64,000 nt of DNA. Source: Actinacidiphila oryziradicis (lineage in GTDB: Bacteria; Actinomycetota; Actinomycetes; Streptomycetales; Streptomycetaceae). The stretch covers positions 124,001-188,000 of the forward strand of contig NZ_SUMC01000008.1 of the NCBI RefSeq assembly GCF_005047355.1. Reading direction: 5' to 3'. The position numbers and the translations under genes were made by a program. Below, piece after piece: positions 24,507-33,953 of this stretch (positions are counted from its first letter, which is position 1; the number at the start of each line of letters is the position of its first letter). Below the pieces are notes generated by a model. The model ran no database searches and had not been told where the DNA came from. It was given only the letters and a program-made list of their open reading frames with translations.

Positions 24507-24552
24507 CACCACAGAGGTCCCCGGGCAATGTGCCCGGGGACCTCCGTGGTGT
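24507..24552 (+). terminator. Strong terminator after ino1
   Basis: GAGGTCCCCGGGCA (24514-24527) and TGCCCGGGGACCTC (24531-24544) pair perfectly around ATG, extended by CACCAC/GTGGTG. The following MFS gene starts 15 bases beyond. Confidence 0.88.
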
Positions 24553-24567
24553 GTGAAGGTAGACGGC

Positions 24568-25854
24568 ATGCCCGTTGTCCGCGATCTCCGCGTGCTGCTG
24601 CGGTTGCGCGATTTCCGCCGGCTGCTCGCGGTGCGGTTGCTGTCCCAGCTCTCCGACGGCGTCTTCCAGGTGGCGCTGGCCACGTATGTCGTCTTCTCAC
24701 CGGAGAAGGAGACCTCACCGGCCGCGATCGCCTCCGCAATGGCGGTGCTGCTGCTGCCGTATTCGCTGCTCGGTCCCTTTACAGGGGTGTTGCTGGACGG
24801 GTGGCGGCGGCGCCAGGTGCTGCTGTACTGCAATCTGCTGCGGGCGGTGCTGTCCGTGGGCACGGCGCTGCTGATGCTGGCGCGGGTGCCCGACTGGCTC
24901 TTCTACCTCTCCGCGCTGTCGGTGACGGCGGTGAACCGCTTCGTCCTTGCGGGGCTGTCGGCCGCACTGCCCCGCGTGGTGGACGGCGAGCGGCTGGTCA
25001 TGGCCAACTCGCTGTCACCGACGGCGGGCACGCTCGCGGCGACCGCAGGCGGCGGCCTGGCGTTCCTGGTCCATCTGGCCATGCCGGAGGGGCGCGGGTC
25101 CGACGCGGTTGTCGTTGTGGTCGGCGCCGTCGGCTACCTCTGCGCGGGGCTGTCGGCGCTGCCGATGCCACGCGACCTGCTGGGCCCTGCCCCGTCGTTC
25201 ATCCAGCCGCGCTTCGGCGCGGCACTGGGCAGCACCATCCACGGCCTGGCCTCCGGGATCCGGCATCTGCACGAAAGGCCGCTCGCCTCAAGGGCGTTGG
25301 CAGCGATGACGGCCATGCGCTTCTGCTACGGGGCGCTTACCGTCACCGTACTGATGCTCTGCCGGTACGCCTGGTCGGGCGGGCTCGGACTGCTGGGAAT
25401 CGCTGTCGCGGTATCGGGGGCGGGGTTCTTCCTGGCGGCGGTCATCACCCCATGGGCCACCAGCCGCTTCGGCACCCAGGGGTGGATCACGGTGTGCGCC
25501 GCGTTCGCGGCGGTGCTGGTGCCCGGCCTGAGCCTGTCCTTCGAACCGGCACCGGTGATGGCCGCCGCCTTTGTCCTCGGTGTCGCCACACAGGGGGCGA
25601 AGATCGCCACCGACACCGTGGTCCAGTCGTCCGTCGACGACGCCTACCGCGGCCGCGTCTTCTCTCTCTACGACGTCCTCTTCAATGTCGCCTTCGTCGG
25701 CGCGGCCGCCGTCGCGGCACTGATACTGCCCGCCGACGGCCGTTCGGTGCCGCTGATGCTCGGCGTGAGTGTTCTCTACGCGTTGGTGGCCATGGGTCTC
25801 GCCTCGGTCACACGTGCCCCTGACGGCTGGTTCCACACCACGGGGCGCCGCTGA
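24568..25854 (+). CDS. MFS transporter
   Basis: 428 aa with about eleven to twelve hydrophobic segments. It opens RDLRVLLRLRDFRRLLAVRL, followed by LLSQLSDGVFQVALATYVVF, a pattern common in actinobacterial MFS exporters; the loop after helix 2 carries GVLLDGWRRRQVLLYCNLLR (motif A-like). Substrate unknown. The ATG at 24568 has AAGGTAGA 6-8 bases upstream; a GTG at 24553 is possible. Convergent with cca, separated by two parS sites. Confidence 0.82.
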   Translation: MPVVRDLRVLLRLRDFRRLLAVRLLSQLSDGVFQVALATYVVFSPEKETSPAAIASAMAVLLLPYSLLGPFTGVLLDGWRRRQVLLYCNLLRAVLSVGTALLMLARVPDWLFYLSALSVTAVNRFVLAGLSAALPRVVDGERLVMANSLSPTAGTLAATAGGGLAFLVHLAMPEGRGSDAVVVVVGAVGYLCAGLSALPMPRDLLGPAPSFIQPRFGAALGSTIHGLASGIRHLHERPLASRALAAMTAMRFCYGALTVTVLMLCRYAWSGGLGLLGIAVAVSGAGFFLAAVITPWATSRFGTQGWITVCAAFAAVLVPGLSLSFEPAPVMAAAFVLGVATQGAKIATDTVVQSSVDDAYRGRVFSLYDVLFNVAFVGAAAVAALILPADGRSVPLMLGVSVLYALVAMGLASVTRAPDGWFHTTGRR

Positions 25855-25884
25855 CGCGACCCCCGCAGGACCTGAAGCAGAACC

Positions 25885-25922
25885 GGCCGGTGCCGTGTTT
25901 CACGTGAAACACAGCACCGGCC
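25885..25922. terminator. Extended palindrome around the first intergenic parS
   Basis: GGCCGGTGC (25885-25893) and GCACCGGCC (25914-25922) frame the parS core, so that a 38-base near-palindrome (one mismatched pair) can fold as a hairpin after the MFS gene. It probably acts as a terminator in RNA and as parS in DNA. Confidence 0.7.
25897..25910. promoter_or_regulatory. parS centromere site
   Basis: GTTTCACGTGAAAC, exact Streptomyces/B. subtilis-type parS. ParB binds it, spreads and loads SMC to organise the origin region. Confidence 0.95.
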
Positions 25923-25926
25923 CACA

Positions 25927-25968
25927 CCTCCCGGGGGGATGTTTCACGTGAAACATCCCCCCGGGAGG
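25927..25968. terminator. 42-base perfect palindrome around the second intergenic parS
   Basis: CCTCCCGGGGGGA (25927-25939) and TCCCCCCGGGAGG (25956-25968) flank the parS core and are exact complements, so the whole element is a perfect palindrome between the convergent MFS and cca genes. It is a likely bidirectional terminator as well as parS. Confidence 0.8.
25941..25954. promoter_or_regulatory. parS centromere site
   Basis: GTTTCACGTGAAAC, exact, 44 bases from the preceding site and at the centre of the 42-base palindrome. Confidence 0.95.
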
Positions 25969-25980
25969 CAACGCAGAGCC

Positions 25981-27396
25981 CTATGACTGCTGCGCCCACC
26001 ACTCCTTGAGCGCCGAGACCGCCTCGTCCTCCTCCAGCGGCCCGTTCTCCAACCGCAGCTCCAGGAGGTACTGGTACGCCTTACCGATCAGCGGCCCCGG
26101 CCCGACACCCAGGATCTGCATGATCTGATTGCCGTCCAGGTCCGGACGGATCCCGTCGAGCTCCTCCTTCTCCTTCAGCTCGGCGATTCGCGCCTCCAGC
26201 CCGTCGTACGTACGTGACAGAGCCGACGCCTTGCGCTTGTTCCGCGTCGTGCAGTCGGAGCGGGTGAGCTTGTGCAGCCGCTCCAGGAGCGGACCCGCAT
26301 CGCGCACGTACCGGCGCACCGCCGAGTCGGTCCACTCACCATTGCCGTATCCGTGGAAGCGCAGATGCAGCTCGACGAGACGGGCGACATCCCGGATGAG
26401 GTCGTTGGGGTATTTGAGCTTGGTCATCCTGGACTTGGTCATCTTCGCGCCGACCACTTCGTGGTGGTGGAAGGAGACCCGCCCGTCGGGCTCGAAACGC
26501 CGCGTGCGGGGCTTGCCGATGTCGTGCAGCAGAGCCGCCAGCCGCAACACCAGGTCCGGGCCCTCCGTCTCCAGCTCGATGGCCTGCTCCAGCACGGTCA
26601 GGGTGTGCTCATAGACGTCCTTGTGCCGGTGGTGCTCGTCCCGCTCCAGCCGCAGCGCGGAGAGCTCGAGCAGCACCCGGTCCGCGAGCCCGGTGTCGAC
26701 CAGCAGTCTCAGGCCCTTGCGCGGGTGGTCGGAGAGGATCAGCTTGTTCAGTTCGTCGCGCACCCGCTCTGCCGAGACGATCTCGATCCGGTCCGCCATC
26801 GCCGTCATCGCGGCGACGACCTCCGGCGCCACCTCGAAGTCCAGCTGCGCCGCGAAGCGCGCCGCCCGCATCATCCGCAGCGGGTCGTCGGAGAACGACT
26901 CCTGCGGAGTGCCCGGGGTGCGCAGCACACGCCGTGCGAGATCGTCGAGGCCGCCGTACGGATCGACGAACTCGACGGCGGGCAGTGCCACGGCCATCGC
27001 GTTGACGGTGAAATCGCGGCGTACGAGGTCTTCCTCGATGGTGTCGCCGTAGGCGACCTCCGGTTTACGGGAGGTCCTGTCGTACGCCTCCGAGCGGTAC
27101 GTGGTGACCTCGACCTGGTAGCCGTCCTTGCGGCCGCCGACCGTGCCGAAGGCGATGCCGACCTCCCAGACCGCGTCCGCCCACGGCCGCAGGATCTTCA
27201 GCACCTGCTCGGGACGGGCGTCCGTCGTGAAGTCGAGGTCATTGCCGAGCCGTCCGAGCAATGTGTCGCGGACCGAGCCTCCGACGAGGGCAAGCCGGAA
27301 TCCGGCGTCCTGGAAGCGGCGGCCTAGGTCTTCGGCCACCGGCGAGACCGGGTGGACGGCCGGCAGGGGCAAGGGGGCGTGGTTGGCATTCGGCAC
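25981..27396 (-). CDS. cca: CCA tRNA nucleotidyltransferase
   Basis: 471 aa. Class II head domain with LVGGSVRDTLLGRLGNDLDF (nucleotidyltransferase GG...DxD), the RRDFTVNAMAVALP motif and DDPLRMMRAARFAAQL; then a C-terminal HD domain (LRLAALLHDIGKPRTRRFE, FHHHEVVG). Adds or repairs the 3' CCA of tRNAs. The GTG at 27396 is chosen: no ribosome site precedes it, but TACCCT lies 8 bases upstream on that strand, so the transcript may be leaderless. It is divergent from the large membrane-anchored protein gene. Confidence 0.93.
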   Translation of the reverse strand: MPNANHAPLPLPAVHPVSPVAEDLGRRFQDAGFRLALVGGSVRDTLLGRLGNDLDFTTDARPEQVLKILRPWADAVWEVGIAFGTVGGRKDGYQVEVTTYRSEAYDRTSRKPEVAYGDTIEEDLVRRDFTVNAMAVALPAVEFVDPYGGLDDLARRVLRTPGTPQESFSDDPLRMMRAARFAAQLDFEVAPEVVAAMTAMADRIEIVSAERVRDELNKLILSDHPRKGLRLLVDTGLADRVLLELSALRLERDEHHRHKDVYEHTLTVLEQAIELETEGPDLVLRLAALLHDIGKPRTRRFEPDGRVSFHHHEVVGAKMTKSRMTKLKYPNDLIRDVARLVELHLRFHGYGNGEWTDSAVRRYVRDAGPLLERLHKLTRSDCTTRNKRKASALSRTYDGLEARIAELKEKEELDGIRPDLDGNQIMQILGVGPGPLIGKAYQYLLELRLENGPLEEDEAVSALKEWWAQQS

Positions 27397-27591
27397 AACA
27401 GAAAAGGGTACGTGGCCGGGCGGCCCCCGGCTCACAGGTTTCCGGTGAAGCCACGGCGCACCGGCGGCCGTACTCCGTCGATCTTGGAGTGCGGTCCGCA
27501 GCACTTCGGCTCAGCGAGCATCGTTACCATGCCAGGACACACGTCAGGACGAGTGACGGCGGAACGACTGACAACGAGGGACGGCCAGCGC

Positions 27592-29946
27592 GTGGGCGAG
27601 GCGGCACAGCACCCGGGCACATCTCCGGCTCGGGGGGTCCCGGGGGATGCCCTCCGGAAGAACGCAGCACGACGGCTGCGACGAGCAGCCGCATTTCTCG
27701 CCGGAGGAGCGCTCCTCGGCGGCCTCCTCCAGGTCCATACGGCCCCCGCAGCGTACGCGGCCACCAACAACGGTTCACGGACCGCCGAGGTGGCGGTGGA
27801 CTCCCTGACCCCGGCCGTCCCCACCAAGGGCGGCACGATCACCGTGAGCGGTACCGTCACCAACGACGGATCCCAGACCATCACCGGAGCCCACATCGGC
27901 CTGCGAATGGCCCCCGGCGGCCCGCTGAGCAGCCGCAGCGCGATGAGCGCGGCCGCCTCCCGTACTGGTTTCAGCACCACCGCCGACGGCTACGAGCTCA
28001 CCGGACACCAAGCCGCCGTCAAGGACATCCCGGCAGGCATCAGCCTCCCGTTCAGCCTCAAGGTCCCGGTGAGCGACCTAGGTCTCGGCAACGACGGCGT
28101 CTACCAGCTCGGCGTCTCACTCACCGGCCTGATCCGCAGCACCGGCTACGAGCAGATCCTCGGCATCCAGCGGACCTTCCTGCCCTGGTACCAAGCAGGC
28201 GGCACCAAGAAGACCCAGCTGACATTCCTGTGGCCGCTCATCGACCGGCCCCATCTCGCCGTCCGCAGCGGCACCGACGACCAGCAGAGCCCGATCTTCC
28301 TCGACGACAGCCTCGCCCAGGAGCTCGCCCCCGGCGGCCGGCTGCGGCAGCTGCTGGACCTCGGCAAGGATCTCCCCGTCACCTGGGTGATCGATCCCGA
28401 CCTGCTCGCGACCGTCGACGCGATGACGAAGAAGTACCAGGTCGCCGGAGACGGCGGAGACCTCGTCCACACCACTTCGGGCACCGGAACCGCCGACGCC
28501 AACCAGTGGCTGAGCGACCTCAAGGGCGCCCTCACGGGGCAGAAGGTCATGGCCCTGCCCTTTGCCGACCCGGACATCGCCTCGATCGCGCACAGCGGCA
28601 AGGAGGTGCCCGGTACCCTCGCGCACCTCAAGAGCGCCACCGACCTGGCGACCACCACCGTCGAGAGCATCCTCGGCACCACCCCGGAAACCGATGCCGC
28701 CTGGCCCGTCGAAGGCGCTGTTGACCCGTCCGTCGTCGCCGTCGCCACCTCCGCCGGCGCAGACAAGGTCATCGCCCGCAGCGACAGCCTGAGCGAGAGC
28801 GGATCACTGGACTACACGCCCAGCGCCGCCCGGCCCATCGGCGGCGGCACCACAGCGGTGGTGGCCGACTCGGCGCTCTCCAAGACGTTCCGGGGGGACA
28901 TGCTCAGTGCCAGGAAGGAAACCCTCGCGGTCCAGAAGTTCATCTCCCAGACCCTGCTGATCACCGAGCAGGCGCCGAAGAAACAGCGCAGCATCGTCGT
29001 CGCCCCGCAGCGCATGCCCACCGGCTCCCAGGCCCAGGCCATGGCCGAGGCCATCAGTACCGTGACGCAGAGCGGCTGGGCCCAGGCAGCCACCTTCACC
29101 GCCGCCGCCAAGGCCACCCCGGACCCGGGAGCCAACCGCAAGGTCCCGGGCAGCGGCTCCTACCCGAAGAGCCTGCGTAAGCAGGAGCTGGACACCGACG
29201 CCTTCCGGCAGATCCAGGCCACGCAGAGCGCCCTCAACGGATTCCGGGTGATCCTCAGCCACCCGGACCGGGTGGACACCCCCTTCACCAACGCGTTGCT
29301 GCGCTCGATGTCCACCCAGTGGCGTGGCAGCAAAGCCGGCGCCAAGACATTCCGTGACGCCACCGGCGACTATCTCAACGAGCTCAAGGGGCTCGTCCAT
29401 ATCCTCAGCAAGTCCGGGACGCTCACCCTCTCCGGCCGCAGCGCAACCATCCCCGTCACTGTGAAGAACGAGCTCGGCCAGGCCGTCAGCGGCCTGGAGC
29501 TGCGGCTCACCTCCAGCCAGAGCAACAGCCTGACCGTCGGCAACCCGCAGCAGGTCACCGTCGGCGGCGGCCACACCAAGTCGCTGAAGTTCGGCGCCAC
29601 CGCCCGCCGGAACGGCCTCACCAGCATCACCGCGCAGCTCTACACCACGGACGGCGCCCGCTACGGGAATGCCATGACATTCAAGGTGTACGTCACCTCC
29701 ATCACGTCAACTGTGATGCTGGTGATCGCCGTTGGCCTGCTGCTGCTCGTGCTGGCCGGCGTACGGATGTACCACCAGCGCAAGCGGAAGGCGGCGGCAA
29801 CGGCCGAGGAGACGAATGGTGACGGCGGCGACGGCAACGGCGACAATGGCAACGGTCCGGACCCCGAGCAGCCGGGTGACCCGGCCCCTGACACCTCCCC
29901 GGAAAGCCTCGAGCCATCCGCGACGGGTGAGAAGGTGGACTCTTAA
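27592..29946 (+). CDS. Large secreted, membrane-anchored protein (DUF6049-like)
   Basis: 784 aa. Signal peptide RRLRRAAAFLAGGALLGGLL ending near AAYA, then ~680 extracytoplasmic residues. These start with an Ig-like domain (PAVPTKGGTITVSGTVTNDG), continue with a mixed alpha/beta region and end with a second beta-sandwich (TLTLSGRSATIPVTVKNELG). One C-terminal membrane helix follows (ITSTVMLVIAVGLLLLVLAG) and an acidic Asp/Gly/Asn tail. Conserved just upstream of murJ in this group, so a cell-wall role is likely but not shown. GTG 27592 is chosen (GAGGGA 10 bases ahead); starts at 27529 or 27553 are possible. The stop lies 36 bases before murJ. Confidence 0.75.
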   Translation: MGEAAQHPGTSPARGVPGDALRKNAARRLRRAAAFLAGGALLGGLLQVHTAPAAYAATNNGSRTAEVAVDSLTPAVPTKGGTITVSGTVTNDGSQTITGAHIGLRMAPGGPLSSRSAMSAAASRTGFSTTADGYELTGHQAAVKDIPAGISLPFSLKVPVSDLGLGNDGVYQLGVSLTGLIRSTGYEQILGIQRTFLPWYQAGGTKKTQLTFLWPLIDRPHLAVRSGTDDQQSPIFLDDSLAQELAPGGRLRQLLDLGKDLPVTWVIDPDLLATVDAMTKKYQVAGDGGDLVHTTSGTGTADANQWLSDLKGALTGQKVMALPFADPDIASIAHSGKEVPGTLAHLKSATDLATTTVESILGTTPETDAAWPVEGAVDPSVVAVATSAGADKVIARSDSLSESGSLDYTPSAARPIGGGTTAVVADSALSKTFRGDMLSARKETLAVQKFISQTLLITEQAPKKQRSIVVAPQRMPTGSQAQAMAEAISTVTQSGWAQAATFTAAAKATPDPGANRKVPGSGSYPKSLRKQELDTDAFRQIQATQSALNGFRVILSHPDRVDTPFTNALLRSMSTQWRGSKAGAKTFRDATGDYLNELKGLVHILSKSGTLTLSGRSATIPVTVKNELGQAVSGLELRLTSSQSNSLTVGNPQQVTVGGGHTKSLKFGATARRNGLTSITAQLYTTDGARYGNAMTFKVYVTSITSTVMLVIAVGLLLLVLAGVRMYHQRKRKAAATAEETNGDGGDGNGDNGNGPDPEQPGDPAPDTSPESLEPSATGEKVDS

Positions 29947-29982
29947 CAAAGATAGTCTGCGGCCAATCAATAAGGTGGGGCA

Positions 29983-32073
29983 GTGACCAACGCGCCGTAC
30001 GACGGTGAACGCAATTGGGCAGCGGAGGACCAGTTTCCGCCACAGCCCGAGCAGCGCCCCGCCGCGCCCGACCCGTATCTGCAGGACACCTACGCCCACG
30101 ATCCGCACCGCCAGCAGGATCCGACGGAGCAGGACCCGGTCGGTGAGGCCCTCTACGACCGCGCCGCGCACCCCCCGCCCGCGCCATACGCCCAGCCCTA
30201 CACACAGCCTTACGCCCAGCCCTACCAGGGCTACCCGCAGTACGGGCAGCAGCAGCAGTACGTCGGTCTGGACGAGCTCGTCAGCCACGCCTCGGCACAG
30301 GAGCAGCCCGGCCAGGACCCGTACGAGCATCTCTTCCGCGACCAGCAGCCACAGCAGCCGGCCGCCTACGCTCCTGCCGACCCCGGGCCCGAGCCGGAAG
30401 AGCCTGTGCCGGCCGCGGCCGTCCCCTCAGCCCGCTCAGGCGGCCGCGCGACCAGCCTGCTGAAGTCCAGCGCGGTGATGGCAGCCGGCACGATCGTCTC
30501 CCGGGCGACCGGCTTCGGCCGCAATCTCTTCGTCGCGGCGGCGATCGGCATCGGCACCCTCAACGACAGCTACCAGGTCGCCAACGTCCTGCCAACGATG
30601 ATCTACATCCTGGTCGGCGGCGGCGCCCTGAACGCTGTCTTCATCCCACAGCTCGTTCGCGCGATGAAGAACGACGAGGACGGCGGCGAGGCCTACGCCA
30701 ACCGGCTGCTCACCCTCGTCGTCGTGCTCCTGGCAGGCGTCACCACCGTCACGGTGCTGGCCGCGCCACTGCTCATCAGGATGATGTCCGGGGAGACCGA
30801 CCCGGTGTCACAGGACGTCGCGGTCACCTTCGCCCGCTACTGCCTGCCCACCATGTTCTTCATGGGCGTCCATGTCGTGCTCGGCCAGATCCTCAACGCC
30901 CGCGGCAGGTTCGGCGCGATGATGTGGACCCCGGTCCTCAACAACATCGTCATCATGGCCACCTTCGGCGCCTTCATCTGGGTCTACGGCACCGCCCACG
31001 CCTCCGGCATCAGCACCTCGACGGTCACCCCCGAGGGTCTGCGGCTGCTCGGCATCGGCACCCTGCTCGGCCTGACCGTGCAGGCGCTCGCGATGATCCC
31101 GTACCTGCGCGAGACGGGCTTCCGGCTGCGACCACGCTTCGACTGGCGCGGCCACGGCCTCGGCCACGCGGCCAAGCTCGCCAAGTGGACGTTCTTCTTC
31201 GTCCTCGCCAACCAGCTGGGCATGATCGTCGTCACCAACCTCGCCACCTGGGCCGGCAGCATCGCGTACAAGCAGGGCCACCAGGGCACCGGCATCACCG
31301 CCTACAACTACGCCCTGCAGCTCTGGCAGATGCCCCAGGCCATCATCACCGTCTCCGTGATGACCGCGGTCCTCCCCCGGATCTCCCGCGCCGCCGCCGA
31401 CGGCGACTCGGCAGCTGTCCGCGACGACCTCTCCTACGGCCTGCGCACCTCCGCCGTGGCGATCGTGCCCGCCGCCTTCGCGTTCCTCGCGCTCGGCATC
31501 CCGCTGTCCACCCTGATGTACGCCAGCTCGGGTGAAGCCGGTGCCCGGAACATCGGCTTCACCCTGATGGCTTTCGCCCTCGGGCTCATCCCGTACTCGG
31601 TGTGCTACGTCGTGCTGCGCGGGTTCTACGCCTACGAAGACACCCGCACCCCCTTCTACAACACCGTGATCGTCGCCCTCGTCAACGCGGCGGCATCGGC
31701 CGCCTGCTTCGTTGCGCTTCCGGCCCGATGGGCTGTCACGGGTATGGCCGCGTCCTACGGTTTGGCGTACGTCGTCGGTGTCGGGGTAGCCGTCAAGCGA
31801 CTCCGTAAGCGGCTGGGCGGCGACCTCGATGGCAAGCGGATTGTACGGACGTACACCCGCCTCATTGGGGCGAGCATCCCAGCCGCCCTTGTCGGCGGTA
31901 CGGTCGCTTACGGCGTAACCCACTCCCTGGGGTACGGAGCGTCCGGCTCGCTGCTCGCGGTGATGGCCGGCGGACTGGCCCTCCTGGGTGTGTTTTTCGT
32001 GGCCGCGAAGCGAATGCGAATCGAGGAAATGACGGCAATGGTGGGAATGGTTCGCGGACGACTAGGTCGTTGA
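29983..32073 (+). CDS. murJ: Lipid II flippase MurJ with long cytoplasmic extension
   Basis: 696 aa. Residues 1-155 are a hydrophilic Pro/Gln/Tyr-rich extension with repeats such as YAQPYTQPYAQPYQGYPQ. The remainder has about fourteen membrane helices of the MviN family: SSAVMAAGTIVSRATGFGRN, NVLPTMIYILVGGGALNAVF, LGQILNARGRFGAMMWTPVL, LRGFYAYEDTRTPFYNTV. MurJ flips the peptidoglycan precursor lipid II across the membrane. The extension resembles the places where mycobacterial MurJ carries its pseudokinase; here a separate pseudokinase gene follows 117 bases downstream, probably in the same operon. Confidence 0.93.
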   Translation: MTNAPYDGERNWAAEDQFPPQPEQRPAAPDPYLQDTYAHDPHRQQDPTEQDPVGEALYDRAAHPPPAPYAQPYTQPYAQPYQGYPQYGQQQQYVGLDELVSHASAQEQPGQDPYEHLFRDQQPQQPAAYAPADPGPEPEEPVPAAAVPSARSGGRATSLLKSSAVMAAGTIVSRATGFGRNLFVAAAIGIGTLNDSYQVANVLPTMIYILVGGGALNAVFIPQLVRAMKNDEDGGEAYANRLLTLVVVLLAGVTTVTVLAAPLLIRMMSGETDPVSQDVAVTFARYCLPTMFFMGVHVVLGQILNARGRFGAMMWTPVLNNIVIMATFGAFIWVYGTAHASGISTSTVTPEGLRLLGIGTLLGLTVQALAMIPYLRETGFRLRPRFDWRGHGLGHAAKLAKWTFFFVLANQLGMIVVTNLATWAGSIAYKQGHQGTGITAYNYALQLWQMPQAIITVSVMTAVLPRISRAAADGDSAAVRDDLSYGLRTSAVAIVPAAFAFLALGIPLSTLMYASSGEAGARNIGFTLMAFALGLIPYSVCYVVLRGFYAYEDTRTPFYNTVIVALVNAAASAACFVALPARWAVTGMAASYGLAYVVGVGVAVKRLRKRLGGDLDGKRIVRTYTRLIGASIPAALVGGTVAYGVTHSLGYGASGSLLAVMAGGLALLGVFFVAAKRMRIEEMTAMVGMVRGRLGR

Positions 32074-32190
32074 CCGGACGCTTGCAACCATCCCGGACCG
32101 CCGCGTGTCGTGCATAGCGGCGGACTGTTGGCACAATTGTCCTTGGCTGTGTTGTCAGACCTTGCAACGGATGGGGAGGCAGGAACGACC

Positions 32191-33933
32191 GTGGCGGAAC
32201 GGAGCACGGCTGCCGTCGGAGTGGCCAATGAGAGTGGCGAACCGCCGCTCACCGCCAAGGCGGACAGTGCCACGGCCGACGATGCGATGACGGAACTGAT
32301 CGAAACGCAGGACCCGGAGCAGACCCTCGCCGAGGAGACCACATCGCGCAAGGACGCGGAGCCGGAAAACCCCGAGCCGCCCGAGCTCCACAGCGGCCAT
32401 ATGCTCGCCAGGCGCTACCGCCTGGAGGAGTGCCTCACCCGCCTCGACGGTTTCAGCAGCTGGAGAGCGGTCGATGAGAAGCTCCGCCGCGCCGTCGGTA
32501 TCCACATCCTCCCGGCCGACCACCCCCGCGCCCGGCCTGTGCTCGCCGCCGCCCGCTCGGCAGCGCTGCTGGGCGACCCGCGCTTCGTCCAGGTCCTCGA
32601 CGCCGTCGAGGAGAACGACCTCGTCTACGTCATCCACGAATGGCTGCCGGACGCCACCGATCTGACAGCCATCCTCGCCGGGGGGCCGCTGGACGCCCAC
32701 GACGCCTACCAGATGGTCAGCCAGGTCTCCCAAGGCATGGCAGCCGCCCACCGCGAAGGCCTCTCACACCTGCGGCTCAACCCCGACTGCGTGCTGCGCA
32801 CCGAGGCCGGCCAGTACCGTATCCGCGGCCTCGCGGTCGCCGCCGCCCTGCGCGGCGTCCAGTCCGAGAGCCCACAGCGCGACGACACCGAAGCGATCGG
32901 CGCCCTCCTCTACGCGTCGCTCACCAAGCGCTGGCCCTACCCCGAGGACGAGTTCGGCCTCACCGGCCTCCCCAAGGACATCGGCCTCGTCGCCCCGGGC
33001 CAGGTGCGTGCCGGGGTCCACCGCGGCCTCTCCGAGCTCGCCATGCGCGCCCTCGTCAACGACGGCGCCACCGCCTCCCGTGAACTCCAGCCCTGCACCA
33101 CCCCGGAGGAGCTCGCCAAGGCGGTCGCGGCGATCCCCAAGATCCGCCCTCCCGAGCCCACTCTCCCCCCCTTCCACCGCACCACCTACCAACAGGGCGC
33201 CTACCGCCAGCCCGCCGCACACTTCCAGTCCACCTCCGTCCTCGGCTCCACCCCGCCCCCGGCCCTCCCTGGCCGCACCGGCAAGGCACTCAAGTGGGCC
33301 GTCTCCGCCCTCCTGATCGCCGCCCTGGGGCTGGGCAGCTGGCAGCTGGCGAACACCCTGATGCACGGTGACAACACGCCCAAGTCCACCGGCACCGGCA
33401 CCGGCACGTCCCAGAAGGCCGGGAACGGCAATACGGGCGGCTCCGGCAAGGCCACACTGAAGACACTGCCGATCAACGACGGTGCCGAGTACGCCCCCTA
33501 CGGCGGTGCCCAGCACCCGGACGAGGTCAAGCTGACCTACGACAAGGACTCGTCCACATACTGGCGCAGCAAGAGCTTCACCGGCGGCCCGGTACTGGCT
33601 CCCTACAAACAAGGTGTCGGCATCGTCTATGATCTCGGCTCCAAGCAGAAGGTCAGCTCCGCCTCAATAGGGCTTCTGTACAGCGGCAACCACACCACGG
33701 TCGAGTTGTACGCAGCCGACTCCCTGACTTCCGACGTGAAGCCGACTGATCTGAAGAAGCTGGCCACTGTCACCACCAATGGCACGAGTGCGAAGCTCAC
33801 CGTCCAGAACACAGTCGAGACGCGCTACGTCGTCGTGTGGCTCACCGCCATGCCCCAGTCACCGGCGGACAACTACAGCGGCGCCGGCTACAAGCAGGCC
33901 ATCACCGACGTGATCTTCAAGGGCGCGTCGTAG
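32191..33933 (+). CDS. MurJ-linked pseudokinase with membrane anchor and discoidin-like domain
   Basis: 580 aa. Residues ~70-340 have the kinase fold (MLARRYRLEECLTRLDGFSS, VYVIHEWLPDATDLTAILAG) but the catalytic loop HRDxKPxN reads HLRLNPDCV (193-201) and no DFG follows, so it should be inactive. A membrane helix lies at ~367-388 (WAVSALLIAALGLGSWQLAN), then a Thr/Gly linker, then an extracytoplasmic beta domain (~420-580: DKDSSTYWRSKSF, GVGIVYDLGSKQKVSSASIG) like F5/8 type C. Actinobacterial MurJ works with a pseudokinase scaffold, so wall-synthesis control is the likely role. GTG 32191 has AGGA 6 bases ahead. sigM follows after 20 bases. Confidence 0.82.
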   Translation: MAERSTAAVGVANESGEPPLTAKADSATADDAMTELIETQDPEQTLAEETTSRKDAEPENPEPPELHSGHMLARRYRLEECLTRLDGFSSWRAVDEKLRRAVGIHILPADHPRARPVLAAARSAALLGDPRFVQVLDAVEENDLVYVIHEWLPDATDLTAILAGGPLDAHDAYQMVSQVSQGMAAAHREGLSHLRLNPDCVLRTEAGQYRIRGLAVAAALRGVQSESPQRDDTEAIGALLYASLTKRWPYPEDEFGLTGLPKDIGLVAPGQVRAGVHRGLSELAMRALVNDGATASRELQPCTTPEELAKAVAAIPKIRPPEPTLPPFHRTTYQQGAYRQPAAHFQSTSVLGSTPPPALPGRTGKALKWAVSALLIAALGLGSWQLANTLMHGDNTPKSTGTGTGTSQKAGNGNTGGSGKATLKTLPINDGAEYAPYGGAQHPDEVKLTYDKDSSTYWRSKSFTGGPVLAPYKQGVGIVYDLGSKQKVSSASIGLLYSGNHTTVELYAADSLTSDVKPTDLKKLATVTTNGTSAKLTVQNTVETRYVVVWLTAMPQSPADNYSGAGYKQAITDVIFKGAS

Positions 33934-33953
33934 GCCCCGCCGAGAGGGGGACC

